Origin: JBEVEP01 sp040512755
GTDB lineage: Bacteria > Pseudomonadota > Alphaproteobacteria > Rhizobiales > Rhizobiaceae
Assembly (NCBI GenBank): GCA_040512755.1
Contig: JBEVEP010000334.1
Coordinates: 1 to 31,426 of the forward strand
DNA: 31,426 bases
Direction of reading: 5' to 3'
The position numbers and the translations under genes are program-made. Positions 1 through 7,210 of this stretch are shown in pieces. Position 1 is the stretch's first letter, and every line of letters starts with the position of its first letter. A model generated the notes under the pieces. It saw nothing but the letters and a program-made list of their open reading frames with translations, was not told the DNA's origin and did not search any database.

Positions 1-867
1 TCGGACGAATTCGGGACGGATGCCAAGTTCCATCGTGCCAGCATTGCCGTTTTGTAGGCCCCCGGGCAGTTCGATCGTCTGGCTGCCTAGGCGCGCCTTC
101 CTGCCTTCGATCGCGACCGGCATTACATTCATGCCAGGCGAACCGATGAAATAGCCGACAAACGTATGGGTTGGCCGCTCGAACAATTCGTCTGGTGTGC
201 CGATCTGCACGATTTCGCCTTCGTACATGACCACCACCTTCTCGGCGAAGGTCAGCGCCTCGGTCTGGTCATGTGTGACATAGACCATTGTGTAGCCAAA
301 ACGACGGTGCAATTGCTTCAATTGTGACCGCAGGACCCACTTCATGTGCGGATCGATGACGGTCAGTGGCTCATCGAACAGGATCGCATTCACATGCGAG
401 CGCACGAGGCCGCGCCCCAGCGCGATCTTCTGTTTCTGATCAGCCGTCAGTCTGCGCGCTTTCTTTGAAGCTCGATCTTCCAGATCGATCATTTCAAGGA
501 TTTCGCGGACCTTGCGATCGACGTCTCCTTCGCTCACCCTGCGATTCCTCAATGGAAACGCCAGGTTGTCGTAGACAGTCATCGTGTCGTAGACGACCGG
601 AAACTGGAACACCTGCGCAATATTGCGTTCCTGCGTGGTCAGATTGTTCACGTCGCGTCCATCGAACAACAACTGGCCGTGAGACGCCCTTAACAGGCCG
701 GAGATGATGTTCAACAAGGTTGTTTTGCCACAACCGGAAGGACCGAGCAGCGCATAGGCGCCGCCATCTGCAAAAGTGGTGTGGACTTCCTTGAGCGCGT
801 AATCCGCTTCTGTCTTTGGGTTGGGAACGTAAGAGTGGCGGATATGATTGAGATCGATCCGAGCCAT
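1..867 (-). CDS. glpT: Glycerol ABC transporter ATP-binding subunit GlpT (3' end outside window)
   Basis: This is a nucleotide-binding subunit of a carbohydrate-type ABC importer, energising uptake through membrane partners beyond the left edge. Only the first 289 residues are present and the frame is open to base 1. Walker A is GPSGCGKTT (42-50), Walker B ends in DEP (165-167) and the H-loop is canonical (VTHD, His199). The signature is abnormal: LTADQ (140-144) replaces LSGGQ, and the D-loop reads VIDP. After residue 230 a MalK/UgpC-like TOBE region begins. The ATG follows an AGGGGGAAAGG ribosome site 11 bp after the glpS stop, so the two are co-translated. Position directly after glpD and glpS matches the glycerol transporter described in Rhizobium leguminosarum. 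The symbol here means the ABC ATPase, not the E. coli glycerol-3-phosphate antiporter of the same name. Confidence 0.85.
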   Translation of the reverse strand, partial: MARIDLNHIRHSYVPNPKTEADYALKEVHTTFADGGAYALLGPSGCGKTTLLNIISGLLRASHGQLLFDGRDVNNLTTQERNIAQVFQFPVVYDTMTVYDNLAFPLRNRRVSEGDVDRKVREILEMIDLEDRASKKARRLTADQKQKIALGRGLVRSHVNAILFDEPLTVIDPHMKWVLRSQLKQLHRRFGYTMVYVTHDQTEALTFAEKVVVMYEGEIVQIGTPDELFERPTHTFVGYFIGSPGMNVMPVAIEGRKARLGSQTIELPGGLQNGNAGTMELGIRPEFVR

Positions 868-878
868 CGCCTTTCCCC

Positions 879-1961
879 CTAGGCTGCCAGTTTCGAACGA
901 AATGCGGCGGATCGCCCTTCCCCATCGAATACCATCAGATGACGGGTATCAATGAAGACATCGACGAATTCGTCAGCTTCGAAATGGTGGACGCCGTGAG
1001 CGAGCATAACCCAATGCTCGTTGGCGAAATCAAGATGGACGAAGCTCTCCGAGCCGGTGATCTCGGTTGCCGTCACCTTGGCATTCACTGCAACGGCATC
1101 GACGTTTTGCCGCGTCAACGAGAGATGATGCGGCTGGAAGCCGATTGTGTATGCGCCGTCAGGAATACCCTTAAGTTCCAAAGGAACAGGCAGGCTCACT
1201 CCCCCTTCGAGCTCAAAACTCCCGTCCACTTTCGGCGACACGATCGTATTCAATGGCGGATCGGCAAAGGTCCGGGCCGTGATCAGGTCATTCGGTCTGC
1301 GAAAAACATCAATGGTACGTCCGAATTGTGTAACGCGTCCTTCTGACAAGGTTGCCGTGTTGCCGCCTAGCAGGAGTGCCTCGTGCGGTTCCGTCGTCGC
1401 GTAAACAAAGATAGCGCCCGTCTCCGCGAAGATCTTGGGCAGCTCGTCGCGCAATTCCTCGCGCAATTTGTAGTCGAGATTGGCGAGCGGTTCGTCGAGA
1501 AGCACCAGACCTGCATTCTTCGCCATGGCCCGGGCCAGCGCGGTTCGCTGCTGTTGGCCGCCCGAAAGGCTGAGAGGCGTCCGATCGAGATAGGCCGTAA
1601 GCCTGAGTAGCGTAGCTGCGCGGCGGACCTGGCGATCGATGCTCGACCGGTCCGCGCCAGCCACCCTTAGCGGTGACGCAATATTCTCGTACACAGTCAT
1701 CGACGGGTAGTTGATGAACTGCTGATAAACCATTGCGATATTGCGCTTTTGCACTGGAACACCGGTTACATCGACGCCGTCGAACCACACCGATCCGGAT
1801 GTCGGAACGTCGAGGCCGGCCATCAGCCGCATGAGGCTTGTCTTGCCGGACAAAGTCGGCCCCAGAAGAACATTCAATGAGCCGTGCTGGAGGGTCAGCG
1901 AGACGTCGCTGATATGCGTAGCTCCCGCAACGACCTTTGAGACATTTCTAAACTCGAGCAT
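879..1961 (-). CDS. glpS: Glycerol ABC transporter ATP-binding subunit GlpS
   Basis: This 360-residue ABC ATPase is the expected heterodimer partner of the downstream GlpT in glycerol uptake. Walker A is GPTLSGKTS (34-42), slightly atypical. The signature LSGGQ (132-136) is perfect, and Walker B LVLLDEP (152-158) keeps the catalytic Glu157. The H-loop histidine is missing: the normal VYVTHD is VYATTE here, with Thr at residue 190. A MalK-like regulatory C-terminal domain fills residues 230-360. The ATG follows GGAGACGAGCCT, 15 bp after the glpD stop. The fault is complementary to that of GlpT, which keeps the histidine but loses the signature. Family assignment is firm. Substrate (glycerol rather than another polyol) rests on the glpR-glpD context. 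Confidence 0.87.
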   Translation of the reverse strand: MLEFRNVSKVVAGATHISDVSLTLQHGSLNVLLGPTLSGKTSLMRLMAGLDVPTSGSVWFDGVDVTGVPVQKRNIAMVYQQFINYPSMTVYENIASPLRVAGADRSSIDRQVRRAATLLRLTAYLDRTPLSLSGGQQQRTALARAMAKNAGLVLLDEPLANLDYKLREELRDELPKIFAETGAIFVYATTEPHEALLLGGNTATLSEGRVTQFGRTIDVFRRPNDLITARTFADPPLNTIVSPKVDGSFELEGGVSLPVPLELKGIPDGAYTIGFQPHHLSLTRQNVDAVAVNAKVTATEITGSESFVHLDFANEHWVMLAHGVHHFEADEFVDVFIDTRHLMVFDGEGRSAAFRSKLAA

Positions 1962-1976
1962 AGGCTCGTCTCCGCC

Positions 1977-3503
1977 CTATTCTGCTGCAGCATCATGCCG
2001 ATCGCCGAATTCGCGCACAAACTTGTCTAGCACCGCTGCCTGTTCGCTATTCAAATGCAAACCGCGCTTCGTGCGGCGCCACAAAATATCCTCCGCCGTC
2101 ACCGCCCACTCGCTCCTCACGAGGTAGCGGACCTCCGCCTCGTAGAGATCAGCGCCGAACTTTCTTCCGAGATCGGCGTTCGATTTTGCCCGACCAAGAA
2201 TGAAACTTGCCTTCGTTCCATACAGGCGCACAAGCCGGCGCGCGTGCGACTGAGAGAGGAACCCGTACTTCTCTTTCAGTTTCCGGACTTCCGCCTCAAA
2301 GCCGTTCGCCGGAAAATCACCGCCCGGCAATGGCGCTGTAGCGGTCCACGGCTTGCCCTTGGAGCCAAGCAGGTTCTCGATCTTGTCCAGCATGGCCTCC
2401 GAGAGCCGCCTGTAGGTCGTGATCTTCCCGCCAAAAATGTTTACGATGGGCGCCTGCCCCTCCAACCCTTCAGCCTTCAACACATAGTCGCGCGTTGCTT
2501 CCTGCGCTTTGGACGCCCCATCATCGTAGAGCGGCCGCACCGCAGAATACGTCCAGACAATATCGTCACGCTTGATCGGCGTAGCGAAGTACTCGCTCGC
2601 GGCGTCGCACAGGTACGCGATCTCGGGTTCGCTGATCGCGACGCCAGCAGGGTCCCCTTCATAGTCGCGATCGGTCGTGCCAATCAGCGTAAAGTCGTCC
2701 TCATAAGGAATGGCGAATATGATCCGGCCATCCTTGTTTTGAAAGAAGTACGCTCGCGGGTCGTCGAATTTCTTCGGCACGACGATATGACTGCCTTGAA
2801 CGAGCCGGACGTTCCGGACATCGTTCTGGCCGAGGGCAGTCGCCAACACTTCATCGACCCAGGGTCCGGCAGCGTTGACGATCAGCCGCGCGGTAACTTC
2901 GTCAATCTGGCCGGTGCGCTGATCCTCGACTTCGATCTTCCACAAACCATCCAGGCGTCTTGCGCTGACGACTTTGGCACGTGTCCGGATGGTCGCGCCA
3001 CGATCGGCTGCGTCTCGGGCATTGAGAACGACCAGGCGAGCATCATTGACCCAGCAGTCCGAATACTCGAACGCCCGCTTGAAAAGTTTCTTCAGCGGAT
3101 TTCCTGCTGGATCGCTGGTCATATCGAGCGTTCCGGTCGGCGGCAGCGCCTTTCGCCCCCCTATATGGTCATAGAGGAACAGACCAAGCCGAAGCAGCCA
3201 TGCGGGGCGCAAACCCTCGGCATGGGGCAAAACAAAACGCATCGGCCAGATAATGTGAGGCGCGTTGCGCCACAGCACCTCGCGCTCCATCAAGGACTCG
3301 CGGACCAGCCGGAACTCATAGTGCTCAAGGTAGCGCAGACCGCCATGGATAAGCTTCGTGGATCCTGACGACGTGCCGCTGGCGAGATCGTTCATCTCGG
3401 CCAGATAGACCGAGTATCCACGGCCAACTGCATCACGCGCGATGCCGCAGCCATTTATGCCGCCGCCTATGACGAAAATATCATGAACCTGGTCTTCGGC
3501 CAC
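1977..3503 (-). CDS. glpD: Glycerol-3-phosphate dehydrogenase, FAD-dependent
   Basis: Membrane-associated flavoenzyme that oxidises sn-glycerol 3-phosphate to dihydroxyacetone phosphate and passes electrons to quinone. The N-terminus has the FAD fingerprint VIGGGINGCGIARDA, and further on the family hallmarks SGTSSGSTKLIHGGLRYLE, DDFTLIGTTDRDY and IFGGKITTYRRL are visible. A GTG start at 3503 is chosen (508 residues, close to the usual 500-510) because GGAGG lies 4 bp upstream and the protein then begins MAEDQVHDIFVIGGG. The frame remains open 18 codons further but that extension overlaps a 14-bp inverted repeat and does not look like protein. It lies 128 bp downstream of glpR and opens the glpD-glpS-glpT unit. 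Expression is probably repressed by GlpR through the operator-like repeats upstream. Confidence 0.93.
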   Translation of the reverse strand: MAEDQVHDIFVIGGGINGCGIARDAVGRGYSVYLAEMNDLASGTSSGSTKLIHGGLRYLEHYEFRLVRESLMEREVLWRNAPHIIWPMRFVLPHAEGLRPAWLLRLGLFLYDHIGGRKALPPTGTLDMTSDPAGNPLKKLFKRAFEYSDCWVNDARLVVLNARDAADRGATIRTRAKVVSARRLDGLWKIEVEDQRTGQIDEVTARLIVNAAGPWVDEVLATALGQNDVRNVRLVQGSHIVVPKKFDDPRAYFFQNKDGRIIFAIPYEDDFTLIGTTDRDYEGDPAGVAISEPEIAYLCDAASEYFATPIKRDDIVWTYSAVRPLYDDGASKAQEATRDYVLKAEGLEGQAPIVNIFGGKITTYRRLSEAMLDKIENLLGSKGKPWTATAPLPGGDFPANGFEAEVRKLKEKYGFLSQSHARRLVRLYGTKASFILGRAKSNADLGRKFGADLYEAEVRYLVRSEWAVTAEDILWRRTKRGLHLNSEQAAVLDKFVREFGDRHDAAAE

Positions 3504-3510
3504 GCGGCCT

Positions 3511-3562
3511 CCAAAATGCTTTCGCACTGCAGCAAATCTGAGCCGCTCCGAAAGCATTTTGG
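3511..3562 (-). repeat. 14-bp perfect inverted repeat abutting the glpD ribosome site
   Basis: CCAAAATGCTTTCG (3511-3524) and CGAAAGCATTTTGG (3549-3562) are exact reverse complements with a 24-nt spacer. On the coding strand the 3' arm supplies the first two G of the glpD GGAGG (3508-3512). It could be an RNA hairpin limiting translation or a two-site DNA operator. The predicted transcription start falls inside the 5' arm, which favours a DNA-level role from that promoter. Confidence 0.6.
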
Positions 3563-3611
3563 AATTATTTCGAACCGTGAACGAATGTCAAACGAATTTA
3601 AATCAACGAAT
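3563..3611 (-). promoter_or_regulatory. glpD promoter with three ATTCGTT operator-like repeats
   Basis: On the minus strand there is a consensus-like promoter: -35 TTGACA (3586-3591), 17-bp spacer, -10 ATAATT (3563-3568). The heptamer ATTCGTT occurs three times on the same strand (3605-3611, 3591-3597, 3580-3586), one copy upstream, one touching the -35 and one in the spacer. A GTTCGAA follows next to the -10. This is the layout expected for repression by a DeoR-type regulator. GlpR, encoded immediately upstream, is the obvious candidate, but binding is inferred. Confidence 0.6.
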
Positions 3612-3631
3612 TCGGGCAAATGGCCAGCGCT

Positions 3632-4396
3632 TCAACGCATGGTTTCGACCAGTTCGACCTCATTGTCCTGACAAATCTTCCGTACGGTTTCGATTTCACA
3701 GCGATCGGTGATGAACGTATCCACTTGTGACAAGTGTCCGATGCGGACAGGGGCCGTTCGCTCGAACTTCGTAGCGTCCGAAACCAGGATGACCTGCCGC
3801 GCATTGGCAATGATTGCTTGCGCGACCTTCACTTCGCGAAAATCGAAATCCAGCAATGCGCCGTCATGGTCGATTGCCGACGCTCCGATGACAGCATAGT
3901 CAACCTTGAACTGCTTGATGAAATCGACAGCCGCCTCTCCCACAATGCCGCCGTCCGAGCCACGCACGACCCCACCTGTAATAACAACCTCGATGGAAGG
4001 ATACACGCGCATCCTGTTGGCAACATTGATATTATTGGTAATGACCATCAGGCCTGCGTGGTCGAGAAGCGCCTTGCTGACAGCCTCTGTTGTGGTCCCG
4101 ATATTGATGAAGAGCGACGCGTTGTCCGGGATGATTCTTGCTGCGGCTTTTCCGATCGCTTCCTTCTCGTCGGCTGCAATCTTCCGCCGCGCTTCGTATT
4201 CCATGTTCTCGATGCCGGATGGAAACAACGCGCCGCCGTGAATACGCGTCAGCAACCGCTGATCGCACAAATCATTGAGATCCTTTCGGATCGTTTGTGG
4301 CGTGACCGCGAAGTGAGTAGCGAGGTCATCAACCAGCACGCGGCCGTTATCCTTCGCCATCTGGATGATCTCGGAATGTCGCGGCGAAAGATACAT
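3632..4396 (-). CDS. glpR: DeoR-family transcriptional repressor GlpR
   Basis: This 254-residue DeoR-family regulator probably represses the adjacent glycerol genes and is released by glycerol 3-phosphate or a related phosphate ester. Residues 1-57 form the DeoR winged helix-turn-helix, with the characteristic TPQTIRKDLNDLCDQRLLTRIHGGA. Residues about 75-235 are the DeoR sensor fold, with the phospho-sugar-binding NIGTTTEAV and the VITNN and SDATKFER motifs. The length is normal. The ATG at 4396 follows GGAGAG by 7 bp. It is first in the cluster, 128 bp before glpD, with a candidate operator around its own -10, suggesting autoregulation. The effector is inferred from the family and neighbours. 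Confidence 0.88.
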   Translation of the reverse strand: MYLSPRHSEIIQMAKDNGRVLVDDLATHFAVTPQTIRKDLNDLCDQRLLTRIHGGALFPSGIENMEYEARRKIAADEKEAIGKAAARIIPDNASLFINIGTTTEAVSKALLDHAGLMVITNNINVANRMRVYPSIEVVITGGVVRGSDGGIVGEAAVDFIKQFKVDYAVIGASAIDHDGALLDFDFREVKVAQAIIANARQVILVSDATKFERTAPVRIGHLSQVDTFITDRCEIETVRKICQDNEVELVETMR

Positions 4397-4410
4397 TGCA
4401 CGCTCTCCAT

Positions 4411-4458
4411 TTTCGTTTCTTGTAGAAATATACGAAAACGAAAGTCGAGGAGAGTCAA
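4411..4458 (-). promoter_or_regulatory. glpR promoter region with inverted TTTCGTTT/AAACGAAA operator
   Basis: TTTCGTTT (4411-4418) and AAACGAAA (4436-4443) form a perfect inverted repeat separated by 17 bp, centred over a -10-like TATATT (minus strand, 4427-4432). A TTGACT (4453-4458) lies 20 bp upstream, longer than the optimal spacing. The CGTTT cores resemble the ATTCGTT repeats before glpD, as expected for a shared GlpR site and autoregulation. Factor identity is inference. Confidence 0.5.
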
Positions 4459-4532
4459 TCCTTCGATCAAAATGAAATTCTGCCGTGATCGATGAAGCAG
4501 CGGACCGGATTGCGATGTTGGCGGAAGGTGCT

Positions 4533-5267
4533 CTAGGCTTCCGGAAAGTCCGGCAAGCTCCTGAACGCCTTTTTCAGTGCGTTCGACCAACCGTCCGAGA
4601 TCGTTCTGTAGTAAGGATCTTCGGTCCCTATCCGCTTCTTGAAGCCGATTTTGAACGTATCCTTCTCATAGAACATCAAATCCAGCGGCAGTCCCACGGA
4701 GAGATTGGACTTCAATGTCGAGTCGAATGATACCAGGAGCAGCTTGGCTGTCTCGGCGAAGCTCATGGCCTTGTCATAAGCGCGGATGATAATCGGCTTG
4801 CCGTATTTGGTTTCGCCGATCTGGAAGAAGGGCGTGTCGTCGGTCGACTCGATGAAGTTGCCTTCAGGATAGATCTGGAAAAGGCGCGGTTCCGTGCCCT
4901 TGATCTGACCGCCCAGGACGAACGAAGCGTTGAAGTATGAATCTGCCTTCTCGCCGGCGTCCGCATGGCTGGCAATCACCTCCTTGACGGTATTCCCGAT
5001 CAGCCGTGCCGTCTGATACATGGAGGGCGTTTCAAGGAGAGTTGGCGCCCGCTCGGCGACTGCCTTTGAACGCTCATCCAGCAAACTGACGACCGCCTGG
5101 GTCGTTGCAAGATTGCCGGCCGTCAGAAGCACGATGACGCGTTCGCCTGGCTTTTCCCAAACGTACATCTTCTTGAAAGTCGAAATTGAATCGACACCCG
5201 CATTGGTCCGCGTGTCCGACATGAACACGAGCCCGCGATCTAGCTTGAGGCCGACACAGTATGTCAT
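4533..5267 (-). CDS. Anbu-type proteasome-related Ntn hydrolase
   Basis: This 244-residue protein is of the Anbu family (ancestral beta subunit), bacterial relatives of proteasome beta subunits and HslV. The chain begins MTYCVGLKLDRGLVFMSD. Removal of Met exposes Thr1, and Asp17 (in SDTRTNAGVD) and Lys32 (in FKKM) complete the Ntn-hydrolase triad, so the site looks intact. The length fits Anbu and exceeds HslV. It is the last gene of a four-gene minus-strand run, 33 bp after the transglutaminase-like gene, with GGTGAG upstream of the ATG. Known Anbu proteins form open-ring or helical assemblies with weak or undetected peptidase activity, and the natural substrate is unknown. The context suggests it trims or removes a peptide or modification made by the ATP-grasp partner. 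Confidence 0.88.
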   Translation of the reverse strand: MTYCVGLKLDRGLVFMSDTRTNAGVDSISTFKKMYVWEKPGERVIVLLTAGNLATTQAVVSLLDERSKAVAERAPTLLETPSMYQTARLIGNTVKEVIASHADAGEKADSYFNASFVLGGQIKGTEPRLFQIYPEGNFIESTDDTPFFQIGETKYGKPIIIRAYDKAMSFAETAKLLLVSFDSTLKSNLSVGLPLDLMFYEKDTFKIGFKKRIGTEDPYYRTISDGWSNALKKAFRSLPDFPEA

Positions 5268-5300
5268 CGAATCTCACCGAGAATGCTGCAATCGTCGAGA

Positions 5301-6095
5301 CTACTGCTCCACCGTGATGCGAACTTCAAGTTGTTCCTCGCCCTTCCCCAGACGAATTCCCGAGACCGGCATGGCGTCCCGGTAGTCGCGGCCGGTTGCC
5401 ACTCGCACATAGCGCTCGTCTGCCGAAATGCCGTTCGCCACATCGAACGCAACCCATCCCAGATTGTCGATATGGACTTCTGCCCAGGCATGGCTCGCAG
5501 CCTGCTCGAGCGCATGATCCATCATTAGGTAGCCGCTGACATACCGTGCTGGAAAACCTAGCAATCGCGCGGCAGCAATGAAAATATGGCTGTGATCCTG
5601 GCAGACACCGCTGCCTTGCTTGAGAGCTGCCTCGGCTGAGGTGCCGGCATCGGTCGCTCCGATAGTGTAGGCTACGCGCTCGCGAATGACTCCCATCAAA
5701 GTGTGTAGCCGTTCGATCCCCGCTCCAGGACCGATCTGACCAGCCAGATTGCGAACGCCATCGCCGGCCTCAGTCAGCCTGGTTTCACTCTGAAAAAGCC
5801 AAAGGGGTGCGAAACCTCGATGTGTGCCCATTACCCCGGCGGTATCGTGAGTTTCCACCTCACCTGCTGCCTCGACACTAATGACGTGCGGTGCGCCCTC
5901 GACGCTCAATAGCCGCGTGTCGTTGCCGAACTGGTCGGTGAAACGGAGTTCCTCGCGTGCGCCCTCGATAGCGAGGGACCATGACTTGATCGATTGGCTG
6001 GCACCTCCATAGGGCACCAGCCGTAGCCGCTGAAGCGCGTAACGCACAGGCGCATCGTACCGATATTCGGTGCGGTGGGAGATCCTAAGGCGCAT
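5301..6095 (-). CDS. Transglutaminase-like cysteine peptidase
   Basis: This 264-residue protein has an N-terminal bacterial transglutaminase-associated beta domain (about 1-80) and a papain-like transglutaminase core. The triad is visible: Cys165 in GSGVCQDHSH, His202 in SHAWAEVHI and Asp218 in VAFDVANG. Such domains in bacteria usually act as peptidases or amidases rather than crosslinkers. No signal peptide is seen, so it is probably cytoplasmic. It starts 14 bp after the alpha-E gene with GAGGGACC before the ATG and is followed by Anbu. The fixed company of ATP-grasp, alpha-E and Anbu suggests it transfers or hydrolyses an amide bond in the product of the ATP-grasp enzyme. That role is inferred from context. 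Confidence 0.88.
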   Translation of the reverse strand: MRLRISHRTEYRYDAPVRYALQRLRLVPYGGASQSIKSWSLAIEGAREELRFTDQFGNDTRLLSVEGAPHVISVEAAGEVETHDTAGVMGTHRGFAPLWLFQSETRLTEAGDGVRNLAGQIGPGAGIERLHTLMGVIRERVAYTIGATDAGTSAEAALKQGSGVCQDHSHIFIAAARLLGFPARYVSGYLMMDHALEQAASHAWAEVHIDNLGWVAFDVANGISADERYVRVATGRDYRDAMPVSGIRLGKGEEQLEVRITVEQ

Positions 6096-6109
6096 GGTCC
6101 CTCTTCGCG

Positions 6110-7051
6110 TCAGTAGAAACGGAAATCCTGGGCGATCTCGTTGCCCAGCCTGTTATTGTCGCGAATAAATTCCACGAGGAATTCGTGCAGTCCTGCGTCG
6201 AATATATTCTTGATAGAGCCGACGTTCAGCTTTTCCAGGGTCTGCGAGGCCGTTGCATGGCTGGGGTGCCGGACACCGTAAGCCTTGGCAAGAAAATCCA
6301 GATGTTCCGTGATGAAACGATAGCAGAATGCGAGCGAGCGGGGCATTCGGCCGTTCAGAATGAGAAAGTCGGCAATGCTGGTCGGGCGGTACTCGGCCTC
6401 ATAGACCCAGCGATACGAACGATGTGCAGCGACCGAACGCAGGATCGACTCCCACTGGTAGTTATCGAGGGTCGATCCGACCCATTCGATCGACGGGAGA
6501 AGGACATAGTATTTCACATCGAGGATACGGGCCGTATTGTCCGCGCGCTCAACAAATGTACCCAGCTGTGAGAAATCGAATATCTCGTTTCTAAGCATCG
6601 TGCCGTAGAAGGAACCGCGGATAAGTGCCGTCTCCCGCTTGATGGCATCCAGAACGCTTGGCAAGTCGCGCTGTTCAACTGGCGCCGCCAGCATCCGCTT
6701 CAGGGCCATCCACGCCTCGTTGATGCTTTCCCATGTCTCGCGGGTCAGCGCGGTTCGCACCATCCGCGCATTTGTGCGGGCAATGTCCATCGAGGACATC
6801 ACGCTGGAGCCGTTTGCCGGGTCTCTCAGCAGAAAATCCGAGACTGTTTCCGGCGCGATTTCCTCATACCGATCGTGAAATGCCTGGCCCACGCCAGCGC
6901 TGAGCAATACCGAACTCCATTCCTCGGAGGAACTGGCGGATCGTGTGAGAGCCATCCGCAGGCCGGCATCGAGCAGCCGGGCCATGTTCTCGGTCCGCTC
7001 TATATAGCGATTCATCCAGTAGAGGCCGTTGGCGGTGCGCCCGAGAAGCAT
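6110..7051 (-). CDS. Alpha-E domain protein
   Basis: A 313-residue all-helical alpha-E protein (formerly DUF403). The N-terminal MLLGRTANGLYWMNRYIERTEN block is the family hallmark, followed by helical repeats with EIFDFSQLGTFVERADNTARILDVKYYVLLP. The ATG at 7051 is preferred because homologues start at this residue and AAAGG lies upstream. A TTG start seven codons earlier (7072) is possible but falls next to a heptamer repeat. It is always found beside the circularly permuted ATP-grasp protein and is thought to assist or bind that enzyme's substrate; no catalytic residues are established. Genes on either side (transglutaminase-like, ATP-grasp) are its usual partners. Confidence 0.87.
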   Translation of the reverse strand: MLLGRTANGLYWMNRYIERTENMARLLDAGLRMALTRSASSSEEWSSVLLSAGVGQAFHDRYEEIAPETVSDFLLRDPANGSSVMSSMDIARTNARMVRTALTRETWESINEAWMALKRMLAAPVEQRDLPSVLDAIKRETALIRGSFYGTMLRNEIFDFSQLGTFVERADNTARILDVKYYVLLPSIEWVGSTLDNYQWESILRSVAAHRSYRWVYEAEYRPTSIADFLILNGRMPRSLAFCYRFITEHLDFLAKAYGVRHPSHATASQTLEKLNVGSIKNIFDAGLHEFLVEFIRDNNRLGNEIAQDFRFY

Positions 7052-7072
7052 GTCAGAGCGCCTTTGGAACAA

Positions 7073-7107
7073 GCGAATAGCGAATGACGAATGGCGAATA
7101 ATGGATA
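7073..7107. repeat. Heptanucleotide tandem repeat
   Basis: Four consecutive 7-bp units (GCGAATA, GCGAATG, ACGAATG, GCGAATA) fill 7073-7100, and a degenerate fifth unit ATGGATA ends at 7107. The array sits in the 159-bp gap between the ATP-grasp stop (7211) and the alpha-E start (7051), about 22 bp upstream of that start on the minus strand. Unit number could vary by slippage. Confidence 0.75.
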
Positions 7108-7210
7108 GTAGTTGATGTCATGACTTTCGCTGCAGGCTCCTGATCATGGATCGTATCATCCTACCAATCTCGTCCGTGTGGCCGAGCAGACGTCCCACCT
7201 CAGCGCACGA

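Noticed and set aside
2055..3368. 437-codon open frame on the plus strand opposite glpD
   Set aside because: It lies wholly antisense to a strongly supported glpD, has no ribosome site or recognisable domain, and is typical of GC-rich antisense frames.
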